Shown here in pieces: positions 1 to 12,429 of a stretch of 64,000 nucleotides of DNA. Made by a program: the position numbers and the translations under genes. The DNA lies in the NCBI GenBank assembly GCA_012845835.1, contig JABAKD010000002.1, positions 24,532,518-24,596,517 on the forward strand, in the 5' to 3' direction. The stretch is from Undaria pinnatifida. Taxonomy: Eukaryota > Sar > Phaeophyceae > Laminariales > Alariaceae. The stretch's first letter is position 1; every line of letters begins with the position of its first letter. Below the pieces are notes generated by a model, which worked only from the letters and a program-made list of their open reading frames with translations, searched no databases and was not told where the DNA came from.

Positions 1-1544
1 ACAACAACAACAACAACAACAACAACCGCCGCCGCCGCCGTTCATTACTGACATGGAAAAAAAAATGTGTAGTCTAGACTATGTCCTCAGTAAAAGAGCT
101 GTAGTAGTAAAAACAGAATTCTTGTGTCTGACTTGGTCTGACGAAGAACTTTTGCCCGTCGGGATCTGGTGGAACGGGGTATAATGGTTAAATGATAGGT
201 CCCGCGATGCTCAAAGACTTCATACGAATTGGGCAGCTAAACTGTAAATAAATGTAACGATAACAACTAGTCTAGACTATTAATAGACTAATATCAACAT
301 TTCAAAAATTGTTCCTATATGAAGGTGCTGCCATTATTCCAAGTATAGAGTAAGTACAATGGTGCGAGTGCGACGTATGTATGGTGAATAATAGTTAAAA
401 AACTGACGGATCACCCGACGAGAACGAGAGCGGAAAAAGTTGTCTACTGGTAAGAATTTTTTAAGAACATTGTGGAAATCAGTTTTTTTCAACACAAGAA
501 TAACCTGATGATGATGGTGCTGTTGCTGTCTTCCGCATTGCGTGTACCAGGTACACTGCGCCGTTGTATTATAGTAATACTCGAAGTATACAACTGCACA
601 GGCGAACAAAAAAGTCTCAAAGCTGCTGACGCAGCAGATAGATGATACTGCGCAGGGTGTTTTGCGACGCGAATATATATAGACTATATCCTTTTGGAAG
701 GCCGTTACGTACCGGTACATAACGGCGTTGAAAATAACTAATGCTGGTGGATAGTTTTAGGCGCAAAACGACTCTGCTGCGTTGCTGCGTTGGCTGTGGT
801 CCAAGCGAAACTGCAGACCATGTCGATTATACATTATTATAATACCGGTACACAATACGATAAAGCGAAGCTTTTGTACGCGAAAAAGGAAAAAAAAAGA
901 AGCAAACTCGAAATGACCTGACTTCTTGGATGCTCCCTCCTTTGCTCTGCTTCCTCTTGGCTGAGAGAAACAGCAGCAGCAGCAGCGGGTAGTGGCAGGA
1001 GGGGTGCTATCGTTGTGCTCTCAGCATGGTGTCCTCGTGGGCGTGCAGTGCTCAGCTAGGCCGCCGTCCTGCCGTCGTAGCTGTTTGGGTGGTTTGGAAA
1101 GGTTTTTTGCTCTGGGCGAGGACAGCACCCGGCCGTTACCGACATCGTTTCTACTGGTAATTTTTAGATTTTGGATACGAAATGCATACCGTCGTCATCA
1201 CCAGTGATATAATTATACTCATTTTCCAACGAAGCAAAACAAGATCTCCGACTCTGCTTGCGACGCGGGGGGCAGACAGGGTAGACAGAGGTGGAGCCTC
1301 AGGCCCGCGAGGGTAGGGCTGCGGGTGGGGAAAATCGTGCCAACTAGTGCCAACTGGTGCTGTGTTGCGACAAGCGGGAACGCTTGACACAGACTGCTGT
1401 AAAAATGGGATCGAGCACAGATGAAATTGTGAGAAAGTTCTTGCAATCTAGGATCGAGACCACCACTCCTGTGCGCTGACTATGATGTGCACTGGCCTAC
1501 CTACTAGCCAACCCTCGGTGTGCCCGCTCTGCCTGTGCTCTCAC

Positions 1545-1898
1545 CTTGTCCAAAGCCTTGCTTGCTGTCGCTGGCGTGAGCATCTGCTTCCTCAAGCAAC
1601 GTTGATGATGTCATGCTATCACCATCCTGCTGCTTCTGCTGGGTCTCTGTGTCGTCGTTGCCTTGCCGTTGATCTTGGTGATGCTGCAGCACCTGCTCCT
1701 CGTCATCGCCCTCCTCTTCTTCCTGCTGCTGCTGGTGCTCCTCCTGATGCTCCTGCTGCTGGTTCTTTTGGTGTTGCTCCTGCTGTTCCTGTTGCTGCTG
1801 TAGTGGCGACGGCCCCTGGCCGTCGAGAAGGCTGTCAGCTTGAGCAACCTGTGCCGGCATACCTAACGTTGTATAACGTGTACTCTGCCAATTAGCAG
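1545..1898 (-). CDS. Candidate Gln/Glu-rich internal exon
   Basis: 354 bp on the - strand between a plausible acceptor (CGCCCCACAG|CT) and a strong donor (GGACAAG|GTGAGA). It reads YTTLGMPAQVAQADSLLDGQ, then a Gln/Glu/His-rich tract encoded by mixed CAG/CAA/GAG codons, then STLLEEADAHASDSKQGFGQ. Low complexity of this kind is common in transcription regulators, but no domain is visible. Neighbouring exons were not identified and may lie beyond the left edge. Confidence 0.4.
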
Positions 1899-4805
1899 CT
1901 GTGGGGCGTCTGGTCTCGCGAATGAGAGGCAAGAGGCAAGAGGCGAGACGCGTGTGTGCGTTTGTGTGTGTGTTCTTCAAAAAAATACTTTTTGCGTGGA
2001 GTAGCAGGTGTAGTGTTCTTTGTATACTCCCATCTCACAACACAACCAGTGTTTGTATCATACGACGATAGATGAACGAAAATAAAATTGGAAAATCCAA
2101 AATCTGAAAAAAAAGAGAACGTTTTAGAACTTGCTTTGACAAAAGCCTCCATATTTATTTTCTCAAATAACCTGGCGGCTCAATTCGTATATTTTGGACC
2201 GAGTCGGCTCTTGCGCTTTCGAGTCGGAGGGGCCTACGCCACGAGGTGCCCGGTTGCTACCACCGTAAAACAAACAATGGCCTCGTGCGCACATCGTAAG
2301 GACGAGGTTTCACTCGATGTGGAGGCTGCGCCGCTGGAGGTGAGGGAGCGATTGGAATCTCATGTTTGTTCGAGTAATTGGGAGATTTTGGCACGTGTAC
2401 GTGGTACTGAGGTGTTTGTGTCATCATTAGCTACCTATCACAGACATTTGAGAAAGAGTACTCCGTCAGATGCACAACCCAGTGACCTGGTTGCATCGCT
2501 CAACACGCTGCTCTAGGCTGGCGATGGTCGAGACTTCCTTATGTTCGAGCACCTAGCCTGCAACCTTACCGGGTCTTGATGGACCCGCGACCTTGGTGCA
2601 CTAGCAGTATCGGACTTTTCTGGACAATCAGCACTAACCCTCCGCATTCTCATTGCTCTATTTGACTCCAGTCTATACCCAATACTGCTACGAGTACTGC
2701 TGAACCAGGTGAGTCGGTTGATACAAGCTTTTTGTAGCCGACTGCTGTTATCATCTGCTGTTATGTGGTACTGCTGTTACGAATACTGGTGATAGACGCT
2801 CCTGTGTGAACCAAATTACCAGGTACCAAGTACCTGGTATATACTGGTTAACTGCAACTTGCCCTGTAGAAAGTTGGTGGGAGTATTGATAGAGCATGGC
2901 GCACGCTGAGCTGCTTTTGAAGCAACTTGTTGAGAAAATGTAGTATTAATAGAAGTAGCAACAGCAGCGAAAGCAGTTTCACCCTCTTGCTACGTATTTC
3001 CATAGACTACTGCCATGCAGTGCGTTAGTTGTTGGTTCGGTTCTAGAACCTCTTTTGGCGTTTTTTCTTGTACGTTTATTTGTTGAAGTCGGTCGTCTTT
3101 TGTCGTAAGTTCGTCGCATTCTGTCGAATTTCGTGACATTTTTTTGCATTTTTTACGTATTTAAATGATATCGTTTGTTTTTTGTCACGAGCTTCAACTT
3201 TTTTTACACGTATTATGCAGGTGTCATGGGTCGTATTGTATTTATACGACCTGGGTACGTGGGCTTTTCGCGGAAGCCTATACGTACAGCCTACGAGACC
3301 ACAGCTTCTCAAAAGTTTTTTTTTTAATATGTCCTCGGGCGGATGGGGAAAATAAAGCTTAAGCTCACCACACTTCCACGTATTTTCATGCACGTAAAAG
3401 TTCCACAAATTCCTCTTTCTCGTGTTCTTGGACAAAGATTGCGGTTATACGCGCATCGCGCGTTGGCCACAATTACAGCGTTGGTCACAAGATGCATTTT
3501 GTCGGCAGCAATTCGGAATGATTTCTGCGAGCTCCGTATTAATAGTACGGCCGTGGCCAGCACGCTGGCGGTGCCGCGATATATTACGTACTGCTGCTGG
3601 TTTTTTGTATATCTTCCGTTCCTAACGTTGCAGTTGATGATGTCGTATCACCAGCATCACCAGCATTACTTGGTCAGGGGTAATACACAGCCGCACGAGG
3701 ATACCTAGTTTCGCCTCGCGTACCTGGCACTTGGTATATACGGTTTATGGTGTCGCCGAGCACTCCTCCTTCACATGATAACATGTATACTCGCGGTAAC
3801 CCCGCCCTGCAAGGCGTTAGAGGTTTCTCCCGCGAGGTAACCGCGCCTTATACATGTAACACCAGAAATATACTATTCCTGTACACAAATAGTGTGGTAT
3901 AAACTTATCATGTGTTGTGATTTTGATGTGCGCACCACACTTCGACTACCGGTGGCCGAAGTGGAGCCGGAGCGAACAAGCGAAGCGATTCTTATTTATG
4001 GTCGTTTGAGGACCAGCTTGGAAACTGCGCCGAGTTTGGAAGTGTACATCTGCTCCTACTTTTATGCAGCCCTCCACCATACATGCTCGTTGAGACGGTG
4101 GCCTTCAAACTGCCAACGAGCACTATGATACCCCTGCTTGCAAACATACGTGTTGTGCAGAATGCATGCATACTGCCTACCAGGTGTAGTGACACTTCAA
4201 CTTCTTCTTCGCTGTTGGCACACAAACAGCGACGCGTATTTCTGTTGGAAAACCGCGCCCCTTCCCGCGGGAACACCACGAAATGACATCGACCCTTACC
4301 TTCGGTAGCCGCCGCCCCCCTCCCTCGTTGTGACGAGTCAAGCTCCACTCCCGCGCCTTCCATTAGGATGAACGTCGAGCCTGCTCTTGTGCAATGAACA
4401 CCAGGCACCAAGAGTTTGTGCCAGTGCCAGTTTCCGGCACCTAACGGTATCTGCGTTGAGTGTACTCTTGTGTGGCACAAACTGTACCTATTTTTGGGGC
4501 TCTACGGGTATACAAACAATGGATGACTCGCGCGGCGTGTATTGCATGGGTGGGTGTCATAAAGTGTCGAAACGCCGAGGCTCCGTAAAAACCGCGGAAC
4601 AACTAAGCGAATCAGAGGATGAGAGCATCAGGGGGGTTATAAGGTTCCGCAATCAAAGGGTCAAATATACGAGGTCTAGCCCATCGCCGCGTAATGAATG
4701 GAGACATACCATATGAATACTCCTGTTTGAATCGATATCGGAAGTATTCACCGAGTAGGTAAACGGAAAACTTTACGCTGTGCATACGCGCGCGGACGGT
4801 CCCTT

Positions 4806-5015
4806 TGGACGAGCTGGGTGTCGTTGGGTAGAAAACACGGTTCGACGGTTCAGCGATTCAGTGGTGAAAGACGCGGACCCTGAGCCGCTTGTGCTGGATG
4901 CCGTTGAGTGGAAGATAGCGGTTGTTGGTGAAAAGCTCCGAGGGGGGGCTAGGTGTGCTGGGTTCCGTTGGATGGGAAAAGCAGAAGGTTCGTTTGGGAG
5001 AGACAACTGAAACTC
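4806..5015 (+). repeat. Degenerate tandem repeat, three units
   Basis: GCTGG-GTGTCGTTGG, GCTGGATGCCGTTGAGTGGA and GCTGGGTTCCGTTGGATGGG head three units of about 75-100 bp, each also with a GGTTCG or GGTTGT block. Open in several frames; function unknown. Confidence 0.4.
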
Positions 5016-5709
5016 TGTAAGTACCGCGTACGCTTGCACTCGTGCGGACATGATGTGAGAGGAGAGTTTCAGGAGATGGTTTCTTGTAGGGGTATGCATA
5101 GTCGTAGCGCTCTTGACCTGTGCACGCACGGATGCGCATATATGTGCACGCGGACAAGAGGCCTCGCCTATTAATAGTGTCAGTAGCCCTGGTGCTGCAA
5201 GGCTTTCACGTTTTCCCTCGTGGGCGAGGAATAGGGTGACCGACGGTGAATGACCTCTTTGGGGCAGGCGGTTTTTGAAAGGACTAGTTGTATGTGCACC
5301 GCGTGCCGGGCCGTGCTTGGAGACTCTAAGCGGCAAGGGCTAACTTATGACGAAAATATCTTAGGTAAAGATTGACAGCATTTTGCTTGCCTCCCCTACA
5401 TGCTAGCGATACTTTGATATGCTCCGTACCACACCTAAAATGAACAACGACGGCACAGACATGGACCTAATGAGACATGCTACCGCGTCCTGCCTTGTCG
5501 TCAGCTATGCCTTCGTCACTGCTGCGCGAAAGCCGTTCGAGGCGCACTGCCTGGTGCATCTCACGCGCTATGTTACACCTCTGACACCCTCCACAGAGAA
5601 TGGCGGGCTTTAAGATCCGACCTCCATCACACATCGGCCATAGCGTGTTGCGAAAACAGTCCAACGCCTGCTTGCTTGTGATATTTCCTCCAAAGATCGC
5701 TCGCCTCAG

Positions 5710-5830
5710 CCACCCACCCCCAAGGAACCCAGCCACCCACCCACCCACCCACCCACCACTCACTTAACTCACTCACCAACCCACCCACTCGCTCACTCGC
5801 TCACGCACTCACCCAACTCAGCCCCCCGCC
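5710..5830 (+). repeat. (ACCC)n/(ACTC)n microsatellite tract
   Basis: Runs of CCCACCCACC followed by CTCACTCACC-type units; strongly strand-asymmetric C/A composition. Confidence 0.8.
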
Positions 5831-7429
5831 GCACCCACCTCACGTACCCAACCAAGACCCGCTGGTTTTCGGTACCATGTGGCTTAGTAAGGTGTACACG
5901 CTACACCTCTATCTAGATGGCACAAATGATTTTCAGCTGTTTTCCTTGACGTAAGACATTTGTGTTTGTCGCGCTAGGTGGCGATGAGTGAGTTTCGGAC
6001 CGAGAGGTCAACCGACCACTACTTCGCCAGGAGCGGCCTCGACCGAGGTCGCGCGGTGCCCGCCGAGAGTACTGAAATCGTTTTAGTCGAAAAAATATAG
6101 TTCCGACAGAAAGTATACATGTCAATCGAATCTCAAACACGACAAATTTAGCACTCTACAGTCTACAAGAACCTTTGACTTTTTTTACACATGACGCTGG
6201 CGGTTCGAGCTCAAATTCTGGCTTGCCCTTGGTTTCCCTTTTTCTCATACGTGCACTTGTATTCCCCTTTTTTGTTTTGCTACGTAATCTGATGGCCGGA
6301 GCTTGACCCCCGGCGTGGCCTCGATCTCGCTTTCTTTTGATTTTTTGTACGTGGTGTATGTCGACACATCGAAATAGTCTCGGATGCGTGTCTACCTGCT
6401 GCAAATTGCACTCGGGCGAGATGTTTTTGTTTTTTGGATGCTGCTTGTTGCTGCTGCACAACATCAACATCTTATGTACGCTCTACTTCTACGGCTTGCC
6501 GTTTGTCGTTGTACTGCCGCTCTGCTGCGTGCTGCTGTTTGTTGTATTTATATACGCACGAGCAGTGCGGTTGCTGTTCTCTTGTATATACTTATTTCTA
6601 CTCCTGCTGCTGCCGCCGCCATACGACGAGTAGTGCATAGTGCTGCTGCTGTACGAACAGCTACGAAAAACGGGAGTGTGTGTTGGTAGATGCTCGGCGT
6701 TCTTCCTCTGCACTCAAGCATGATTAATTGTTGTACCCCTTGCTTGGCAGTACGGCATGTCGCATTCAAGGTCTCTGTTTGCCTATGACATCCTCGACCG
6801 TTACGGGCATGCACGGACCCGCAGGTGGGCGTCAGCCCGCCGCGGCGAAGCCCCCGTTGTACCTGGTACAGCAGTACTGCGTACCGCTGTTCTATGCCAT
6901 ACGTGTGCGATGCCACTAGTATCTGGTGTGTAGTTTACCAATGTGGAACAAAAAGCTACGATACGATAGGTCGGTAAAGCAGAGATATGATGGTACACAT
7001 GAAAAAATGATCTGTATATTTTGGAAGCTCGTTGCGGTCCGAAAACGTTGTTTTTCGGACTTCAACATGTTTCGGACTTCAACATGCTCTCAAAAGAGAT
7101 GGTCGTAACGCATGGAAAATAGATCATTTTTTTCGTTCAAGAAAATCCTTTTTGACTTGGGAAGGGGGCGCTCTCTCATTCTCGACCAAAAGCAGTGCTC
7201 TCGAGGCATCTACTCTTACGGTCAGCCGACTTCAGGCAGCTGTATCCAGGAGGCACCAAGCTTGATAATTGTTAATTGTGTGCCTTGGTCGAGCAGCAGC
7301 TACCCTGTACTGTTTTTGTTGGTATGGTATGATACGAGGGATAATTAACACCTCGCTTATTCCTCCACCTCCTCCTCGACACGGCAGTATCATGCCGTCA
7401 CCCCTCCGCCCCTCCTTCCCTTTCGTCTC

Positions 7430-7572
7430 CCCTCCCTCCCTCCCTCCCTCCCTCCCTCCCCCCCCCCCTTCCCGCCCCAACCCTTCCCCCCACCCTCCTA
7501 ATACTTGACCGAAACATGTCCACGTCAACGCTCCAACCCCCCCCCCCCCCCCCCCTCTCCTCACCCAAGCAG
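7430..7572 (+). repeat. Polypyrimidine tract with (CCCT)n and C-runs
   Basis: CCCT repeats (about 7434-7462) and C runs (about 7540-7556) end at CACCCAAGCAG, the acceptor used for the exon at 7573. It may act as an extended polypyrimidine tract. Confidence 0.6.
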
Positions 7573-7955
7573 ACGCGAAACCCTGTCGGGGTCACGCCTC
7601 ACGCGTCCGTGGAAACCCCGTCGGGCGCTCCTGTCAGCGATGTTCCCACCGCCTCCGCAACCCTCAGCCCATACGAAACCTCCGGAATAGCCCCCGCGGC
7701 GGCGGAGGTTCACACTACCACGCCGGCATGGAGGAGACCGTACGCGTATGTAGCCGTTCCTGATGTATGCGTTGGCGTTCCTGTGCCGGAGGAAGGGGGT
7801 GGACGGCTGGCGGACGGGGGTGTCGCTCGCCCGACGGACTTGCGCAGCAGTGATTATCGCGGGGACATAACTTTGGGGGTGGATGGGGACCTGGATGGCG
7901 CGAGAGCTGCCGCTCGAGAGAGCGCTAGGAAGGATCACAACTCGTTCGGCGCCCG
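7573..7955 (+). CDS. Unknown protein, penultimate exon
   Basis: Open frame after a C-rich polypyrimidine tract (acceptor at CCAAGCAG) ending in a strong donor GCCCG|GTAAGT. The product is rich in Val, Ala, Pro and Asp (TPHASVETPSGAPVSDVPTA, then RSSDYRGDITLGVDGDLDGA) and probably poorly folded. It joins 9284 in phase (CG|A, Arg). Upstream exons were not identified. No family recognised. Confidence 0.6.
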
Positions 7956-7990
7956 GTAAGTAGCAAAACAATGGTACCTGGTAGTATACT

Positions 7991-8109
7991 AATGAGGACA
8001 CGCCCCCCGTAATACGCGCGATCGGAGTATCGCACACAGCTTGCAAAGATGAGTTTCGACAAAATCTTCGATCTCACAGCTGGAGTGTATTTTAATTTTT
8101 ATAATATAG
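7991..8109 (-). repeat. R1 repeat copy a
   Basis: Dispersed family recognised by CAGCTGTGAGATCGAAGATT, TCGAAACTCATCTTTGCAAG and GATCGCGCGTATTACGG in order. This inverted copy sits about 35 bp inside the intron of the unknown gene (7956-9283). Confidence 0.75.
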
Positions 8110-8530
8110 GAGACCGCGGTATGACCCCTTGACTGACCACCCCTACACGATAACTAGTATAGTAAGAGACGCTAAAGACCGCGATTTGACCCCTTGACTG
8201 ACCGACTCCTACGCTAAAAGTAGTATGTTGAAATCAAAAAGAGGCCTTGGCGTGACTGCGGGTTTACCTCCTTGACTGACCGACCCCTAAATTAAAACTG
8301 GTTTGTAAAGACCGAAAGAGGCCCTGACACGACTAGCTTGAGTATTAAGGCAGAAAGGAGCCTTGACGAGACTGCGGTTTGACGTCCTTGACTGACCGCC
8401 TCTACACTAAAACTAGTATATTAAGACCAACAGAGACGTTGGCGCCATCGCGGTTTGACCGCTTTAGACTGACGCCCCCGTACACTCCAACTACCCCGTT
8501 GGCTGACCGTTCTCTACGCTAAAAGTGGTA
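8107..8530 (+). repeat. Degenerate tandem array, 65-115 bp units
   Basis: About five units sharing GCGGTTTGACCCCTTGACTGACC, AACTAGTATATTAAGACC-type and GAGGCCTTGGCG-type blocks with variable spacing, in the intron 7956-9283 of the unknown gene. Quoted blocks are composites. Confidence 0.6.
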
Positions 8531-9283
8531 TGTATGTAAAGGACGAAGGAGGCCTCGACGCGTCCGAAATGAAGGTTCGCCTAGGTAGCGTCTTTGGGAA
8601 GAACAGAGGCGGATGGGCGAAGTCGCGGGTTCAGGTTGTCTCTGTTTGTTGTGTTGAGGTGACGGCGGATGTTGCGGGGTTTTCTTGCTGTTGCCGTGGG
8701 CACATGAATGTCTTGTCTTGGTGGCCGGTAAAACCCTCGTGCTTAGATTTGGGTATCGCCTGGCAGCTTGTCGAGTGTTCGTCCGTATGGTGCGGTATAA
8801 TACTCTATCGACGTTAGCCGTGTACGTGATATATATACCACTCTAGACGTCTATATAGGAACCGTGTTGAGGCATTAGTATGAGCACCAAACGATTCTTA
8901 CGTTTCCGTCCAGAGCGGTATACCAGACTTCAAAGCGCAAAGCCCGGTTTGTGGCAAGAGTTGCCGCGCTCGCGCGGGGTACAAAGAGCAACATAACCGT
9001 TTTTAGCTAGCCGTCGCCCCTCCGCTCTACACTCTCCGCCGTGCTTTGGTCGGCGATCGATATGTCCAGTTTACATACCAGTCCACACCGCACGTGAGCG
9101 AACATGTGCCCCCCAATCCCTTACCCCCACCGAACACGCCATTCTACTACAGAAAGCACCGCAGCTTCGCGAGTCACACCCACACCCCCCCCCCTCCCTG
9201 ACCCCCCACGCCCTCCCCCCTTAACCCCCCCCCCGCCCCTGCCCCCCCCCCCAAAATGCTGTTAAACGAAAAAAACACCGCAG

Positions 9284-9659
9284 ATTCGCGGAATCACACG
9301 GGCGGAATCAAGCGGCGAAAGAGGCCAGAGAGCTCGAGATCGCCCGCCTTAACGCTAAGCGATCGGATGCCCAAGCCCAGGACATGCGGCCTCACCCGGG
9401 CAACCGCCTCGAGCCGATTCAGGGGTTCAACAGCGTGGATATCTATGGAGAAAAGGCGTTTCCTGCTTTCGAAGGTGAAGATAAGTCGAAAGTTAAGGAG
9501 GCGGAGGCGGGGGTGACTGGGGGGGCGGGAGAAGGCAGGGAAGAGGGTGGGGATAAGAGCATTTACAACTCTGGAGGATATCAGCCTGCGGAGTACCAGA
9601 CCGCGGACTACGAGTGTACGGAGTATAAGTCGGTTTACGAGACGACAAAGAAGACGTAG
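9284..9659 (+). CDS. Unknown protein, last exon with spaced tyrosines
   Basis: Acceptor AACACCGCAG|A; stop TAG at 9657-9659. Reads FAESHGRNQAAKEARELEIA (a charged helix), then NRLEPIQGFNSVDIYGEKAF, a Gly/Glu-rich stretch, and a tail in which Tyr recurs every 5 to 7 residues (YNSGGYQPAEYQTADYECTE, then YKSVYETTKKT). Phase, donor and acceptor agree with the exon ending at 7955; the 1328-bp intron holds an R1 copy and a degenerate tandem array. No family recognised. The spaced Tyr tail could be a phosphorylation or cross-linking region, which is inference. Confidence 0.62.
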
Positions 9660-9761
9660 CGAAGCCGAGCCGGGCGGGGGTGGAGAATAACGGCATGGAA
9701 CGAACAATAGAACGAACGAATCCGTGGACCGAACGAACGAGGTAGCGGAATGCGCTTGGGC

Positions 9762-9805
9762 GGGGGGGGCGGGGGGCGGGCGGGCGGGCGGGCGGGCGGG
9801 CGGGC
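9762..9805 (+). repeat. (GGGC)n tract
   Basis: About eight GGGC units after a G run; G-quadruplex-prone on the + strand. Confidence 0.8.
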
Positions 9806-9833
9806 AGCAGACCTCCCGTCCCTCTGTAGTTGG

Positions 9834-10098
9834 ACTGTGGCGACAGACCTTCATCTGTTTTGGACACTGGCAGCATCGTGTGGCACGCCATTACACGATG
9901 AGTTATCTGTCCGTCAGCGCAATGGATTATCTCTTTTAAAATTGGCACACCGCACACAATACACGCCATGGAAGAGCGGGAGAGCGGGGGAAGGTGCCAA
10001 CGCTCTGGCCAACCACGCGCGTGAGGGTTCCTTTTGATGGGGGCGTTTGGAGCGCCACACTGCCAACATATGCCTCCGAGGGTTATTTGTGCGCCTGC
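9834..10098 (-). CDS. Candidate CxxC-containing coding fragment
   Basis: A - strand open stretch with two CxxCG knuckles about 34 residues apart (GGICWQCGAPNAPIKRNP and MACIVCGVPILKEIIHC) followed by DGQITHRVMACHTMLPVSK. Four cysteines in paired CxxC form suggest a small zinc-binding fold, of a host gene or a transposon. It converges on the unknown gene ending at 9659. The frame runs on into G/C-rich repeats at both ends, so limits are guesses. Confidence 0.3.
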
Positions 10099-10139
10099 TT
10101 CCGGGAGTGGTTTGGCCCGCGGGGGGGCGGGGGCGGGGG

Positions 10140-10338
10140 AGGTATTCACTTGTCGCTTCCTTTAGTCACTTGAGCGTTGACCACGCATCCCTTTCGAGAC
10201 GAAGCGTCTGGTCTGGGGCGGGACTCATGCATATCCGTAGTCGTATGACCATAGACCCTCGCATCCTGCGACGGAGCACGTCAGGTTGTCACCGACCAGG
10301 CCGACATCGCTTGCACCAAGCGCGAATCGCCTTGCTTT
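10140..10338 (+). repeat. Solitary arm plus R2 repeat
   Basis: 10140-10215 matches the arm of the intron-4 element; 10222-10338 is an R2 copy (CATATCCGTAGTCGTATGAC, CGGAGCACGTCAGG, GCTTGCACCAAGCGCGAA). Finding both families joined suggests one larger parent element. Confidence 0.5.
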
Positions 10339-11274
10339 TGGCCGGGGGGGGCGGGGGGGAGGGGGGGGGGGGAGGGGGGTATGTTCGCGCGATGCTAGGG
10401 TGGATAGATGAGCCTTCCACCCGCCTACGGCGTTTGTAGGTAAAGTACAAACTAGTTACGAAGTTTGGACATTTTTATTGCTCGTTTTCGAGGAGAAACG
10501 GAACTGAGGTTGGTGGCGGGGGGGTGCATCGACCCCGTATATCATACCACTGTAAAAATGGTTCCATCCATCCCGAGTAGTTGGTCACCAAGTCGTGGAT
10601 GTTTTGTTTTTAATGGGGTGAGATTAGACCTTGTGTTTTTTTGGAGAGTTTCGTATTTTCTCCTTTTTTTGTTTTACTTTATTTGCGTACGTGCTGCTTA
10701 TACACCTTTCTGCGTATTGTCGTATTTTCGTGGGTGCAAATAAATGTACCGCTTGTTGTGCACTTGCGTTTTTTGTCGTGTTTGTCCTGTGTGCAAGACG
10801 GAGTTGTCCGCTGCTCTCTGTGGGATAAGTTGACAAGACGTTGAGGTTGCATCGAGTTACGGGATCAACCAACTTTTGGGGCGACGACAGCTTTTTGCTG
10901 TCGCCTGTGCTCGTTAGTGGGCTTCGACTGCTTGTGCTGTTGTTTTTAATAGGTCTCTATTAAGGGATTGCTGTGGGGACGCAGAGTATCCCCTACCGGG
11001 CAATGCCATAACATCTCGTCACGCTGAGTCCCACGTCGAATATAACGTGTAGAAGCGATAACAAGGGGGGAGCTCTCTCGTGCTATGGCCGTTGATTCTG
11101 TGTGGATTTCAGGTAGGTAATGGTAGAGACAGGTAGGCGAGGTCGCTCGGTAGGTTGGGTTTGGTTGGAGATTTGAGACATAAATACCCGGTACTCGTGT
11201 GTTGTATAATATAATAATACAAGTGTACCAGGTATGGTACAACAATATGTGCCTCATATATATATATATATTTC

Positions 11275-11525
11275 ACACTCCTACTTTTCCAGCTTGTGGA
11301 CAAGCCGCGGTCACAGGTGTCGTCCCTCCTCCCCCCCGGTTCTTGCCTTCAATTTTTATCGCGCATAGGGTTCAGCAATCCCACTGCTCGTCGATTTTTC
11401 ATCGAGTGTTGCTTACTCACGCTCTCGCGCTTTCCGCAAGTCAATTTGTGCACAAGGAAAAGTCCCCGCCTTATTTTGTTATTGTACGCCAGCTAAAGCT
11501 GGATTGCGAATGCCGTTGAGTTAAT
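11275..11525 (+). repeat. R4 repeat, forward copy
   Basis: About 250 bp with GCTTGTGGACAAGCCGCGGT, GCTCGTCGATTTTTCATCGA and CGCTTTCCGCAAGTC; matched by a reverse copy at 24690-24975. Shorter related pieces lie at about 14629 and 51575. Confidence 0.55.
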
Positions 11526-12429
11526 TTGACACACGGCGTGTATGAAAATACGTGCAAGTGCCCCATCCACCGAAGGATTGAAAGGGGAAAAAAATCGCTC
11601 TGGATATGTTACAGTAAATAATGTGTTTTGCCCCCAACAGCAGTTAGCTGTTGGCCGTTGCTGGTACTACTAGTATTTACTCCGAAGTATAAGATAGTGG
11701 TTTTTGGTGTTTCGCTGCGTATCGTATCATATATAGATGGTACTGCTGCTGTTTACAGTGCGTACATGGATGGGTCCACTCCGCCAATGGGAGATCATCG
11801 CCAATGATGGCCATCGCCATAATCAACCAATAATGGCGGGTGGTATTTCTCCCGTCAGAATATATGACACATGACACATGGCACGCAAAGACTACGAAAG
11901 GTGGACGATATGGGGCCCGTTGCAACGTTTCAAAAGCGTAGTATGATATAACACCAGGTACCAGGTATCCTGCACCGCACAAAACAGTTCTCCAGGTTAC
12001 TATACTTTTTCTGTCATTTTTTTGCTTTTTTTCGTCGTTCCCTTTTTTTTGCTTTTCTCCAACCAGCTCCGCTCCACCACTCGCTCGTTTTTTTGGCGAG
12101 CTGCTTTTTCATCTAATCGAGCCAGGCGTGTGTGCGCACAGCAGTTCCTGTGACCACGGACTTGATTATGCGAGTTAATATGAGAACAACAACAACAGCA
12201 GCAGCAGCAGCAGTTGTTCAACATCATCTGATATCAATAATTGAAAACATTAAAAATGTTTCGCTGCTAACTGCGAAAATTGTCCCACACTCAATTCCAA
12301 GTAATCTGTCCCCCAACAAGTATGGGTGGGCGCAGTTCTCGTATGATATAATACTTCTTTTTTTTTGCTGGTTCATTTTTTCTTGTCCTCCATTCTCCCG
12401 AGAGCTTTTTCAAAATATTATAATGTACC

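Larger units (their letters stand above)
1899..7429. other. Region without confirmed gene, left arm
   Basis: AT-richer unique-looking DNA with short ORFs in all frames. A + strand ORF at 2088-2516 (142 codons) and one ending near 4716 (AEQLSESEDESIRGVIRFRN) were considered but have no domain or splice support. TACCWGGTA motifs occur at 2817, 2831 and 6860. First exons of the unknown gene at 7573 may lie here unseen. Confidence 0.5.

Noticed and set aside
1..30. (CAA)n start as a telomere or special end
   Set aside because: Simple triplet run followed by unique sequence; no telomere repeat.
334..720. 128-codon - strand ORF at the left end
   Set aside because: Low-complexity Tyr/His/Arg composition, no domain or splice context.
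2088..2516. 142-codon + strand ORF
   Set aside because: Second half looks weakly protein-like, but there is no domain, flanking splice logic or repeat link.
5467..5763. - strand ORF with several cysteines (WPMCDGGRI, LCGGCQRC)
   Set aside because: Cys spacing fits no known zinc finger, the start is repeat-derived and no splice partner was seen.
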